Assembly (NCBI RefSeq): GCF_000159955.1
Contig: NZ_GG695975.1
Span: forward strand, 34,431-77,854
Direction of reading: 5' to 3'
Length of the DNA stretch: 43,424 nt
DNA from: Paenibacillus sp. oral taxon 786 str. D14
Lineage (GTDB): Bacteria; Bacillota; Bacilli; Paenibacillales; Paenibacillaceae
Each line of letters begins with the position of its first letter. The stretch's first letter is position 1. A program made the position numbers and the translations under genes. This document shows, piece by piece, positions 15,616-23,468 of this stretch. Under the pieces are notes generated by a model. That model was not told the DNA's origin, made no database searches, and saw nothing but the letters and a program-made list of their open reading frames with translations.

Positions 15616-16371
15616 GTGCAACATCTGCTGCTGCATCAGCAAAGCTGCTCGGAAATCTTCGTCTATGAAACGGACGAATTATACGGCGAGCGCGGGGCGT
15701 TTCGCGTCCTGCAATTCGCCAGCAAGGCGGTGCAAGGCGCAATGGATATGAACCGGCCCGAACGGATCATACTGGAATATCCACGGGCGATGTTGTATTT
15801 GCTTCAGCGCCATGTTCCCGATCCCGGACGGGTGTTCATCATCGGCCATGGAACGGGAACGATCGCCAGCCATTTGAGCAGGAGCGACGTTATTGTGGCG
15901 GAGATTGATCCGGTGGTGGCGGAAATTAGCCGCAACTTTTTCGGCTATACGGGTGATTCGGTGCGCATCGGTGACGGGCGTTCTTTGCTTGAAGAAGAGA
16001 AGCCGAATTCCTTCGACGGAATTATCGTGGATGCGTTCTCCGAACAGGGTACGCCGGGCCATTTAACGTCGCTTGTTTTTTTTTAGTTGGCGGCAGAAAG
16101 ACTGGATCGGGAAGGGATCCTGCTTCTGAATCTATTTGGCCGAGGGGCAGAAGACGCATGGATTGCCGCGCTCACTGCCACGTTGCGGGAAGTGATGGAG
16201 TATGTCCGGGTGTTTTCGCTGCCGGCAGGTCAGCCTCATGAACCGCGGAATATGCTGATCGCGGGCAGCCGCAAACCGATTCAGTATCAAGCCCACGGCA
16301 TGGCCGGGTTTGTTGAGGTCGAGCCTCCAGCGGGGTATATCATTTATGACCCCATATCTATAGATAGATGA
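15616..16371 (+). pseudogene. spermidine-synthase-like methyltransferase fold gene with in-frame amber stop
   Basis: Two adjacent segments in the same frame, 156 codons (15616-16086) and 94 codons (16087-16371), together make a SpeE-like protein of about 251 aa. The first half has the nucleotide-binding motif IIGHGTGT (75-82), VAEIDP (96-100), IGDGRS (118-123) and IIVDAFSEQGTPGHLTS (136-152). The second half continues naturally with LAAERLDREGILLLNLFG. They are separated only by TAG at 16084-16086, right after a run of nine T. Because frame is kept on both sides, a base substitution creating the stop explains it, not an indel. GTG start with AAGGAGG 12 nt upstream. Readthrough or re-initiation at the TTG after the stop cannot be excluded. 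Confidence 0.75.
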
Positions 16372-16400
16372 TGGAATCCGTCAGGCGAATGTGCTAAAAT

Positions 16401-16421
16401 GGCATCACATCCCGTGATGCC
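16401..16421 (+). terminator. hairpin between the speE-like gene and zwf
   Basis: GGCATCAC (16401-16408) and GTGATGCC (16414-16421) form a perfect 8-bp stem with a 5-nt loop. TTGTAAAG follows, so the T-run is poor. It lies 30 bp after one gene and 72 bp before zwf. Confidence 0.5.
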
Positions 16422-16493
16422 TTGTAAAGAGATGTCATTGATCGGGAATGAAGTTTTAAATTCACCAATCTTACATAGAAAGAATGAGGAGCC

Positions 16494-18044
16494 ATGGCTG
16501 ACAATTTCTCACAACCAACAGTTCAGCCCCCAGGGGCGGTATTTTTTATTTTCGGGGCTACCGGAGACTTAGCGCGCCGCAAGCTCTTCCCGGCCATCTA
16601 TTCCTTGTATCGCGAAGGGAAATTGGCCGAGGATTTCGCCGTCATCGGTGTAGCCCGGCGTCCGCGTTCGGACGAGGAATTCAAGGATGACCTGTATCGT
16701 TCGATTGAGGAATTTTGCCGATATAAGATCGACGACCAGGGGCAATGGGGGCGCTTTGCGGAGCATTTTTCCTACAAATCGCTGGACATCAATAACGTTG
16801 ACGGTTATCACGAACTCAGAGAACTGACCGAGTCCATGGAAGCGCGGTTTGGGATTCCCGGAAACCGTCTGTTCTACTTGGCTTTGGCGCCGGAGCTGTT
16901 CGGCAGCGTATCCTTTAACCTGCAGAAGGGCGGCATGTTGAATACGAGCGGCTGGCACCGGTTGGTGATTGAGAAGCCGTTTGGGTATGATCTGCAGTCT
17001 GCTCAGAAGCTGAACGAAGAGCTGAGTCAGGTATTTAAAGAAGAGGAAATTTACCGGATCGACCACTATCTCGGCAAGGAGATGGTGCAGAACATTGAAG
17101 TGATTCGCTTTGCGAATGCTTTCTTCGAGCCGCTCTGGAACAACAAGCATATCGCCAATGTGCAAATTACGCTCAGCGAGACGGTTGGCGTGGAAGAACG
17201 CGGCGGATATTACGATCATGCCGGTGCGTTGCGTGACATGGGGCAGAACCATATGCTGCAAATGCTCACGATGATCGCCATGGAGCCGCCAAGCCGCTTG
17301 TACGCGGAGGACATCCGCGACGAGAAGGTGAAGGTGCTGCGCTCACTGCGTCCGTATGAATCGGTGCAAGAAGTGAAGGAGAATGTGGTTCGCGGGCAAT
17401 ATATCGCAGGGGAAGCGAAAGGCAAGAAGCTTCCGGGTTATCGTGAGGAGGACAAGGTTGACCCGAACTCCAATACCGAAACGTATTTTGCGGCCAAAGT
17501 GTTCGTTGACAATTTCCGCTGGGCCGGCGTGCCGTTCTATATTCGCACCGGGAAGCGGCTCCCCGTTAAAACGACGGAGGTCGTTGTGGAATTCAAGGCG
17601 ATGCCAACGAATGTCTATCTCGGTCAGAAGCACACGCTGGAGCCGAACCTCCTCGTGATCCGCGTGAATCCGATGGAGGGCATTTACATCAAGATTAATG
17701 CCAAGAAGCCGGGTTCGGAATCGCAAATCCAGCCGCTGGCGATGGACTTTTGCCAAAGCTGCCTGGTGGGGATCAACTCGCCGGAGGCTTATGAACGCTT
17801 GATCTACGATGCGGCTCAAGGGGATTCGACGTATTTCACCCGTTGGGACGAAGTGGCGGCGGCTTGGGCCTTCGTTGATCGAATCGCCGCGGCTTGGGCG
17901 CAAAATCCGTCCGACATCAGTACGTATCCTGCCGGTTCTTGGGGGCCGAAGGAAGCGGACGAGCTGCTGGCGAAGGACGGCTTCCACTGGTGGCCGGTGA
18001 ACGGCCAGGAGGAAGACAACGTCGTTTGGATTAACCCGAATTAA
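16494..18044 (+). CDS. zwf: glucose-6-phosphate 1-dehydrogenase
   Basis: This enzyme oxidises glucose-6-phosphate to 6-phosphogluconolactone with NADP+, the entry step of the pentose phosphate pathway. The 516-aa product has the N-terminal Rossmann motif GATGDLARRKLFPAIYSLY (21-39), the substrate-binding signature RIDHYLGKEMVQN (188-200) and the expected C-terminal domain. Length is normal (490-510 in most bacteria). The ATG is preceded by GAGGAGCC. It stands alone between a hairpin and its own terminator, so it is probably monocistronic. Confidence 0.97.
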   Translation: MADNFSQPTVQPPGAVFFIFGATGDLARRKLFPAIYSLYREGKLAEDFAVIGVARRPRSDEEFKDDLYRSIEEFCRYKIDDQGQWGRFAEHFSYKSLDINNVDGYHELRELTESMEARFGIPGNRLFYLALAPELFGSVSFNLQKGGMLNTSGWHRLVIEKPFGYDLQSAQKLNEELSQVFKEEEIYRIDHYLGKEMVQNIEVIRFANAFFEPLWNNKHIANVQITLSETVGVEERGGYYDHAGALRDMGQNHMLQMLTMIAMEPPSRLYAEDIRDEKVKVLRSLRPYESVQEVKENVVRGQYIAGEAKGKKLPGYREEDKVDPNSNTETYFAAKVFVDNFRWAGVPFYIRTGKRLPVKTTEVVVEFKAMPTNVYLGQKHTLEPNLLVIRVNPMEGIYIKINAKKPGSESQIQPLAMDFCQSCLVGINSPEAYERLIYDAAQGDSTYFTRWDEVAAAWAFVDRIAAAWAQNPSDISTYPAGSWGPKEADELLAKDGFHWWPVNGQEEDNVVWINPN

Positions 18045-18101
18045 TGCTGCGTTGACCGTGAACGATCCGGCCTATGGGCGAATAGAATAGGTTTAGCTGG
18101 A

Positions 18102-18138
18102 AACACCTTCATGTCCCGTCTGGGCGTAAGGTGTTTTT
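18102..18138 (+). terminator. terminator of zwf
   Basis: AACACCTT (18102-18109) pairs with AAGGTGTT (18128-18135) and is followed by TTTTT. Confidence 0.8.
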
Positions 18139-18140
18139 GC

Positions 18141-18168
18141 TTAACGGAAGGACAAAATATGTTACAAT
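18141..18168 (+). promoter_or_regulatory. possible prfC promoter
   Basis: TTAACG (18141-18146), a 16-bp spacer and TACAAT (18163-18168). The -10 box is good and the -35 box fair; it sits 38 bp before the prfC start. Confidence 0.45.
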
Positions 18169-18205
18169 AGAGAACGTGAATTTGTGGAACGAGAGGAAAG
18201 TGAGC

Positions 18206-19789
18206 ATGAGCAAAGCATTGGACCAAGTGCTGCAGCAGGAAGTGGACAAACGGCGTACGTTTGCAATCATTTCCCACCCGGACGCCGGGAAAACGACGCT
18301 GACCGAAAAACTGCTGCTGTTCGGCGGCGCGATTCGCCTCGCCGGATCGGTCAAGGCGCGCAAAGCGAGCAAACACGCGACAAGTGACTGGATGGAAATC
18401 GAGAAGCAGCGGGGGATTTCCGTTACTTCTTCCGTCATGCAGTTTGATTATAACGGCCATCGGGTGAACATCTTGGATACGCCGGGCCACCAAGACTTCT
18501 CGGAGGATACGTACCGGACGCTGACCGCAGCAGACAGCGCCGTCATGTTGATCGACGTGGCGAAGGGCGTTGAGGCCCAGACGATCAAGCTGTTCCAGGT
18601 CTGCGCGAAGCGGGGCATTCCGATTTTCACCTTCATAAACAAGCTGGACCGGGAAGGCCGGAACCCGTTTGAACTGATGGAGGAAATCGAGCAGGTGCTG
18701 GGCATCCGCTCCGTGCCGATGAACTGGCCGATTGGGATGGGCCGCGAGCTGTCGGGTGTGTATGACCGGATGAAAAACCAGGTTGAGCTGTTCCAGGGAG
18801 ACGACCACTCCACGATCCAGGTGAAGAAGGTGGATGGGTATACCGATCCGGTGATTCGCGAAATGGCTGGCGAATATCTCCATGATCAGCTGTGTCAGGA
18901 TCTGGAACTGTTGGATGTGGCGGGGGACCCGTTTGATTTTGAGAAGGTTCGCCGCGGCGAATTAACGCCGGTGTTTTTCGGCAGCGCGGTGAACAATTTT
19001 GGCGTGCAGACGTTCCTGGAGAACTTCCTGCAGTTGGCTCCAAAGCCGACGCCGCGCCGCAGTACCCAAGGCTTGATTGAACCTACGAACGAGAAGTTCT
19101 CGGGGTACGTGTTCAAAATCCAGGCGAACATGAACCCGGCCCACCGCGACCGGATCGCCTTCCTGCGCATTGTCTCGGGCAAGTTCGAACGCGGCATGAC
19201 GGTGAAGCATGTGCGGGCGGGCAAGGAGATCAAGCTGTCCCAGCCGCAGCAATTCCTGGCCCAGGATCGGGATATCGTCAGCGAAGCGTATCCTGGGGAC
19301 ATCGTCGGGTTATTTGACCCGGGGATTTTCCGGATCGGCGACTCGCTAAGCCAAGGCAGTGAAATCGTATTTGACGAGCTGCCGACGTTCTCGCCGGAGA
19401 TTTTCGCCAAGGTGACGGTGAAGAACGCGCTGAAGCATAAGCAATACCAGAAGGGGATCGACCAACTGACCGAGGAAGGCACGATTCAGGTGTTCACGAC
19501 GGTCGGATTTGAAGATACGCTGCTGGGCGTGGTCGGGCAACTGCAGTTCGAGGTGTTTGAATACCGGATGAAGAGCGAATATGGCGTGGATGTCCAGCTT
19601 CAACGGATGCCGTACCAGTTCGCGCGCTGGATCGTAGGCGACAAAATCGACCCGTCCAAGTTCCGGATCAATTCCACGCTGGTGAAGGATAAGAAAGGCA
19701 ATTATGTCGCGTTGTTCGAAAATGAATACGCGATGCGGACGGCGATGGAGAAAAATCCAGACGCCAAGTTCCTGGAGACCGCACCTTAA
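18206..19789 (+). CDS. prfC: peptide chain release factor 3
   Basis: RF3 is a translational GTPase that recycles RF1/RF2 from the ribosome after peptide release. The 527-aa product has the G1 motif SHPDAGKTT (23-31), switch sequence KQRGISVTSSVMQF, G3 DTPGHQDF and G4 NKLDR, followed by the RF3-type domains II and III. I start at ATG 18206, with GAGGAAAG about 6 nt upstream; the frame is open upstream to 18131, but that part overlaps the zwf terminator and the promoter. Length matches E. coli RF3 (529 aa). RF3 is absent from Bacillus subtilis but common in other Firmicutes. Confidence 0.95.
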   Translation: MSKALDQVLQQEVDKRRTFAIISHPDAGKTTLTEKLLLFGGAIRLAGSVKARKASKHATSDWMEIEKQRGISVTSSVMQFDYNGHRVNILDTPGHQDFSEDTYRTLTAADSAVMLIDVAKGVEAQTIKLFQVCAKRGIPIFTFINKLDREGRNPFELMEEIEQVLGIRSVPMNWPIGMGRELSGVYDRMKNQVELFQGDDHSTIQVKKVDGYTDPVIREMAGEYLHDQLCQDLELLDVAGDPFDFEKVRRGELTPVFFGSAVNNFGVQTFLENFLQLAPKPTPRRSTQGLIEPTNEKFSGYVFKIQANMNPAHRDRIAFLRIVSGKFERGMTVKHVRAGKEIKLSQPQQFLAQDRDIVSEAYPGDIVGLFDPGIFRIGDSLSQGSEIVFDELPTFSPEIFAKVTVKNALKHKQYQKGIDQLTEEGTIQVFTTVGFEDTLLGVVGQLQFEVFEYRMKSEYGVDVQLQRMPYQFARWIVGDKIDPSKFRINSTLVKDKKGNYVALFENEYAMRTAMEKNPDAKFLETAP

Positions 19790-19822
19790 GAAGTGAAAGT
19801 CCGCAGCCTCCCGGACAAAGGA

Positions 19823-19849
19823 AAGACCGCCCTTGGACAGGGCGGTCTT
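19823..19849. terminator. bidirectional terminator between prfC and sspI
   Basis: AAGACCGCCCT (19823-19833) and AGGGCGGTCTT (19839-19849) make a perfect 11-bp stem with loop TGGAC. The T-runs are short on both strands, but the stem is very stable and sits between convergent genes. Confidence 0.75.
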
Positions 19850-19865
19850 GTTGTAGCGGGCAGTT

Positions 19866-20102
19866 CTATTTCAATGGTTTGAGGCTAGCCTGATCCACTT
19901 GCTGCTTGAGCACGGATACCAGTTCATTTTGTTTGGACGTATCGATATGCTTCCAGATCGTTTCGAAGACGACGCCAAGACCCGGCAGTGCGGCTTCCTG
20001 AGCGTCGATCGAACCTTCGATCATCTCCCGCAGCCCTTGCTCGTCTTTGCCGTGAATTTTGTGCATAATCGCTTGACGCAGGTCGAGTGTAATGGATGGC
20101 AC
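19866..20102 (-). CDS. sspI: small acid-soluble spore protein I
   Basis: SspI is a minor spore-core protein made in the forespore. The 78-aa product contains TLDLRQAIMHKIHG near the start and IEGSIDAQEAALPGLGVVFE followed by TIWKHI, matching the SspI pattern 'LDLRxAxxxxxxG ... IxxxIxxxEExxLPGLGVxFExxW'. I start at GTG 20102 because AAGGAGG lies 8 nt upstream; the longer open frame to 20213 has no such site. A loose sigma-G-like pair lies upstream on this strand (GCATT, 18 bp, CAAATTA), with mismatches in both boxes. In Bacillus sspI neighbours the rRNA methylase gene ysgA; here a Ktr-type gene lies between them. Confidence 0.85.
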   Translation of the reverse strand: MPSITLDLRQAIMHKIHGKDEQGLREMIEGSIDAQEAALPGLGVVFETIWKHIDTSKQNELVSVLKQQVDQASLKPLK

Positions 20103-20272
20103 GTAGTTTCCCTCCTTGAAATATGTGACTTGCCCGGTGTTAATTTGCCCGATTGGAACTGGGATAATGCGCAGGGGTGTTGAAAAACGACCCGTTTTGC
20201 AGGGTTTAACCAAATCTCTTCGGGGGATTGTGGTATACTAAATCGGATGGAAAATGGATGGGTGGTGAGAGC

Positions 20273-20947
20273 ATGGCAAATGCAGCCAAAAAACAGTTTG
20301 CCGTGATCGGTATGGGCCGATTCGGTTTAAGCGTGGCAACGGCACTCAGCAGCATGGGCTTTGACGTACTGGCGATCGATGCGGATGAACATCATACGCA
20401 AGCCGTGGCGAATCTGGTCACGCACGCGGTAACCGCAGATTCCACCGATGAAGATGCGCTGCGCGCACTGGGGATTCGGAATTTTGACGTCGTTGTCGTG
20501 GCGATCGGTGAAGACATCCAGGCCAGCATTTTAACCACGCTGATCCTCAAAGACATGGGCGGGCCGCTCATTGTGGTGAAGGCGCAAAACGAATTGCATG
20601 GCAAAGTATTGCAGAAAATAGGGGCCGATAAGGTCATTTTCCCGGAACGGGATATGGGGCTTCGGGTGGCACATCATCTGACTTCACCGAACGTCTTGGA
20701 TTACATCGAATTGTCCGACGAGTACAGCATCGTGGAGATGCGCGTCAGCTCACAGATGATCGGCAAGAATCTGAAGGAACTGGATATTCGCGCCCGGTTT
20801 GGCTGTAACGTGATGGCGATCAAACGGGGCAGCAAAATGAACATCTCCCCGGCGGCCACGGTCTCGCTGACGGAGGAGGACGTACTCGTCATCGTCGGCG
20901 AGAAGGGCGACTTGACGAAGCTCGAGTTGGCTTACGCGGAGGAGTAA
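20273..20947 (+). CDS. KtrA/KtrC-type RCK subunit of a potassium channel/transporter
   Basis: The 224-aa cytosolic protein has an RCK N domain with the nucleotide-binding motif GMGRFG (13-18) followed by the acidic strand end IDADE, and an RCK C domain (from about residue 140: VRVSSQ-like segment to LVIVGEKGDL). Such proteins form octameric rings that gate KtrB/KtrD-type K+ uptake; the C domain of Bacillus homologues binds c-di-AMP. No membrane partner gene is nearby, as for Bacillus ktrC. Start at ATG 20273, after GGTGGTGAG. The next gene begins 61 bp downstream on the same strand. Confidence 0.9.
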   Translation: MANAAKKQFAVIGMGRFGLSVATALSSMGFDVLAIDADEHHTQAVANLVTHAVTADSTDEDALRALGIRNFDVVVVAIGEDIQASILTTLILKDMGGPLIVVKAQNELHGKVLQKIGADKVIFPERDMGLRVAHHLTSPNVLDYIELSDEYSIVEMRVSSQMIGKNLKELDIRARFGCNVMAIKRGSKMNISPAATVSLTEEDVLVIVGEKGDLTKLELAYAEE

Positions 20948-21008
20948 GACGAGCCTCGCTTCGTGAGCGACGGATCATTTTTTAAACCATGTTAAGGATG
21001 GAAAAGAT

Positions 21009-21800
21009 ATGGAAATTTTGTCTGCACAGAACCCCCGCGTCAAGGAATGGGCGGGGCTGCTTGAGAAGAAAAATCGGGACAAGCAAGGGAAATATCTGAT
21101 TGAGGGCATTCACCTCGTGCAGGAGGCGTTGCAGTCGCGGGCGGACGTGGAATGCGTCTGCTATGACCTCGAGCACGGCATTCCGGTCGAGCTGCAGGCT
21201 GCGGCGTCCGCCGGGCTGGACGTCGACTGGATCGGCGTGTCCGCCGCCGTGATCGCCAAGTGCAGCGATACGAAGTCGCCGCAGCCGGTGTTCGCGGTCG
21301 TGCGCAAGGACCGCGGGACGGTCGCTCCGCTCCTTGCGAAGGAGCGGAGCTTGGTGGTCGTGCTCGACGGTGTGCAGGACCCCGGCAACGTCGGCACGAT
21401 CATCCGCAGCGCCGATGCGGTCGCGGCGGACGGGGTCATCGTCGGCGCTGGCTGCGCCGACATCTACGGGCCCAAGGTGCTGCGCGCCACCATGGGCTCG
21501 CTGTTCCACCTGCCGGTCGTGCATGCCGACCTGGCAGAGGTGCTGCCGCAGGCGAAGCAGCGGGGCATCCGGCTGGCCGGCACCAGCCTGCAGGCGGCGG
21601 CGAACTGCTTCGCCTACGATTTCACGCAGCCCGTGTGGCTGCTGTTTGGCAGCGAAGGCGGCGGCCTTAGCCCGGCGGTCCGCGAGCTCATGGACGACGG
21701 GCTGCTGATCCCGATGCGCGGCCAGGCCGAATCGCTGAACGTGGCAATGGCCGCCTCCGTGCTGCTGTATGAGGCGATGCGGCAACGGTATTACCGCTAA
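21009..21800 (+). CDS. SpoU/TrmH-family RNA 2'-O-methyltransferase
   Basis: The 263-aa enzyme has an N-terminal substrate-binding domain (KYLIEGIHLVQEAL, about residues 28-41) and a SPOUT catalytic domain. Its three trefoil-knot motifs are visible: LDGVQDPGNVGTIIRSADA (about 119-137), FGSEGGGLSP (about 215-224) and IPMRGQAESLNVAMAASVLL (about 236-255). It methylates a ribose in rRNA or tRNA using S-adenosylmethionine; the target cannot be read from sequence. It resembles Bacillus YsgA, encoded between sspI and pheS. From about 21120 to 21780 the gene is far more GC-rich than its neighbours. ATG start with GGATGGAAAAGAT upstream. Confidence 0.93.
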   Translation: MEILSAQNPRVKEWAGLLEKKNRDKQGKYLIEGIHLVQEALQSRADVECVCYDLEHGIPVELQAAASAGLDVDWIGVSAAVIAKCSDTKSPQPVFAVVRKDRGTVAPLLAKERSLVVVLDGVQDPGNVGTIIRSADAVAADGVIVGAGCADIYGPKVLRATMGSLFHLPVVHADLAEVLPQAKQRGIRLAGTSLQAAANCFAYDFTQPVWLLFGSEGGGLSPAVRELMDDGLLIPMRGQAESLNVAMAASVLLYEAMRQRYYR

Positions 21801-21868
21801 CGCCAGCGGTCAAGCTCGGTTCATTTAAAAGCCGTAAACTAACGAGCCATGCATTAAAGAAAAACATC

Positions 21869-21907
21869 AAAACCCCGAAACCAGATCGTCTGGTTCAGGG
21901 TTTATTT
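21869..21907. terminator. bidirectional terminator
   Basis: An imperfect long stem joins AAACCCCGAAACCAGA and TCTGGTTCAGGGTTT around TCG. TTTATTT follows on the plus strand and TTTTGATGTTTTTC on the minus strand, so it can end both convergent genes. Confidence 0.8.
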
Positions 21908-22268
21908 AGGTGTAGCTTTTGATGGCCAGCTTGGAGTAAAGGGCTTTTTTGTTTAGTTCCAGGTCCTTCATGTAGTTATTAATTTTGGAGTCGAGCTGTT
22001 CGATCAGATACTTGCGGATCTCCTCGATATGCTCCTCTTTACAAAAAGCGGAAACTGCCAAGGTCCCGGCCGAGTAGTGCTTTGTTTCGTGAACGGCGAT
22101 ATTCAGCTTCTCTTTATACAGTCGTTTGACCGATCCCGATCCTGTAATGGGTTTGATTTCGTAATAGCGATTCGTTTCCACAAGCAACTTCCAAGGCAAG
22201 ACTTTCGACGCCAGTTGATCTTTCCTTAATTCGATGGTGACTTGGTACAGCGTTTTTGAGCTGTTCAT
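21906..22268 (-). CDS. hypothetical protein (120 aa)
   Basis: I do not recognise this family. The ATG at 22268 is preceded by AAGGGGACC at about 9 nt, and a TATAAT box lies about 40 bp further upstream on the same strand (22308-22303). The product is soluble, rich in Lys, Glu and Leu, with a likely beta-rich N-terminal half (TLYQVTIELRKDQL, YYEIKPITGSG) and a helical, charged C-terminal half (EEHIEEIRKYLIEQLDSK). Base composition is clearly more AT-rich than that of the flanking genes, which may point to recent acquisition. The shared terminator at its end supports a real gene. Confidence 0.65.
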   Translation of the reverse strand: MNSSKTLYQVTIELRKDQLASKVLPWKLLVETNRYYEIKPITGSGSVKRLYKEKLNIAVHETKHYSAGTLAVSAFCKEEHIEEIRKYLIEQLDSKINNYMKDLELNKKALYSKLAIKSYT

Positions 22269-22536
22269 GATGCAGGTCCCCTTGTATATTTATACACTAT
22301 TATGAATATTATAGCACGCTTCATGGGAGCTTTTGAAGTAAATTTATGACAAAAATTTAATACTAGAGAACTATACGAAATTGATCGCAAAAAATCAAGA
22401 GACAAAACAGCACATCTGTGTATTTCCAATGCGCGTCCTTCTTTTTTGCTCCTGTCCCGCATAACTTTGTAGAGAAGTATTGATGTCAAGCTCAAGCTTA
22501 CCTCTAGAAGGTTTCCCGCTGCAGGGGGGATGAAAC

Positions 22537-23427
22537 ATGCGGATACGACGACGACGCGGATGGCGAAGCCGAACAAGGCGGCCGAAGCATAGACGGACGA
22601 TTTGGATCGTTCTTGTGATCATCACGGTGATCGGCTTGGTGCAATTTGTGCAGTATGTCGAACGCCGGATGACAGGGCCGATTATTCATCTGGCGCAAAT
22701 TCGAGTGAAACAAATCGCTACGGAATCCATTAACGACGCCATCACCGCGCAGGTGGCGAATCAACAACAGGTCGAAGAATTGATCGATTGGAAGATGGGC
22801 GATAACGGGAAAATTACCGGGTTTATGCTCAACTACTCGGCCCATATGAAGGTGACGTCTGAAACGATTCAAACGGTGCGGCATACGCTGGTGGAAGTCG
22901 CTCGATTATCGGAATCCATCCCGCTGGGGCAGGCTCTCGGCAGTCCGATCCTGGCTTCCTTTGGTCCCAGCATCCCGATCAAAATCGAGCCCAAAGGGGA
23001 TGTGAAGGTTGACCTGAATACCCGGCAACAGGATGCCGGGATTAATATGATTCTTGTCGAAGTGTACCTACGGGTAAAAACGGAGCTGGCCGTAGTCGTC
23101 CCGTTTGACATGGAGTCGCAGACGGTCGAAACGGAAATCCCGGTGTCCTACCTGCTTGTGGTCGGAGATGTGCCGATGTACTACTATGACAGTAAGGGCA
23201 ACCCGGTTGGTGAAGGCCAGGCAAATGCACCCAACATTGCGCTTCCGGTGCTGCCCGGTGACAAGGATACGACCGAGCCGCTAACAAAGGATAAAGCGGT
23301 TTTGCCGGATGGAACTGGAGGAACAGGGGATTCCAATTCCGCTGGGAATACAGAGGCCGGGAACAAGGGATCAAGCTCGGAGGAGTCGGAAAGCTCAGAG
23401 ACATCCGATGCGGGGGGACATGAATAA
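22537..23427 (+). CDS. yunB: sporulation protein YunB
   Basis: YunB is a sigma-E-controlled sporulation protein in Bacillus; its biochemical role is unknown. The 296-aa product has a very basic N-terminus (eleven Arg/Lys in the first 20 residues), one membrane anchor (TIWIVLVIITVIGLVQFVQY, 21-40) and an extracytoplasmic domain with ESINDAITAQVA, PLGQALGSPILASFGP and IPVSYLLVVGDVPMYY. After about residue 240 comes a Gly/Ser/Glu-rich low-complexity tail not found in the 254-aa Bacillus protein. GGGGGGAT lies 6 nt before the ATG. The 268 bp between this gene and the divergent orphan gene are AT-rich, with no clear further gene or sigma-E box that I can support. The neighbours lytH and lipA are the same as in Bacillus. 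Confidence 0.9.
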   Translation: MRIRRRRGWRSRTRRPKHRRTIWIVLVIITVIGLVQFVQYVERRMTGPIIHLAQIRVKQIATESINDAITAQVANQQQVEELIDWKMGDNGKITGFMLNYSAHMKVTSETIQTVRHTLVEVARLSESIPLGQALGSPILASFGPSIPIKIEPKGDVKVDLNTRQQDAGINMILVEVYLRVKTELAVVVPFDMESQTVETEIPVSYLLVVGDVPMYYYDSKGNPVGEGQANAPNIALPVLPGDKDTTEPLTKDKAVLPDGTGGTGDSNSAGNTEAGNKGSSSEESESSETSDAGGHE

Positions 23428-23468
23428 AAGGGCGCCGATTATTTGGTCGCCCTTTTATTTTTTTTGGA
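23426..23468. terminator. terminator between yunB and lytH
   Basis: AAAAGGGCG (23426-23434) pairs with CGCCCTTTT (23448-23456), followed by ATTTTTTTT. It overlaps the stop codons of both convergent genes and should act in both directions. Confidence 0.85.

Noticed and set aside
16076..16084. T9 tract as a programmed transcriptional slippage site rescuing the speE-like gene
   Set aside because: Both halves are in the same frame, so a slip of one or two bases would destroy the frame and a slip of three would keep the TAG.
21260..21708. Two long plus-strand ORFs in other frames inside the methylase gene
   Set aside because: They are a by-product of high GC content; the SPOUT motifs are all in the annotated frame.
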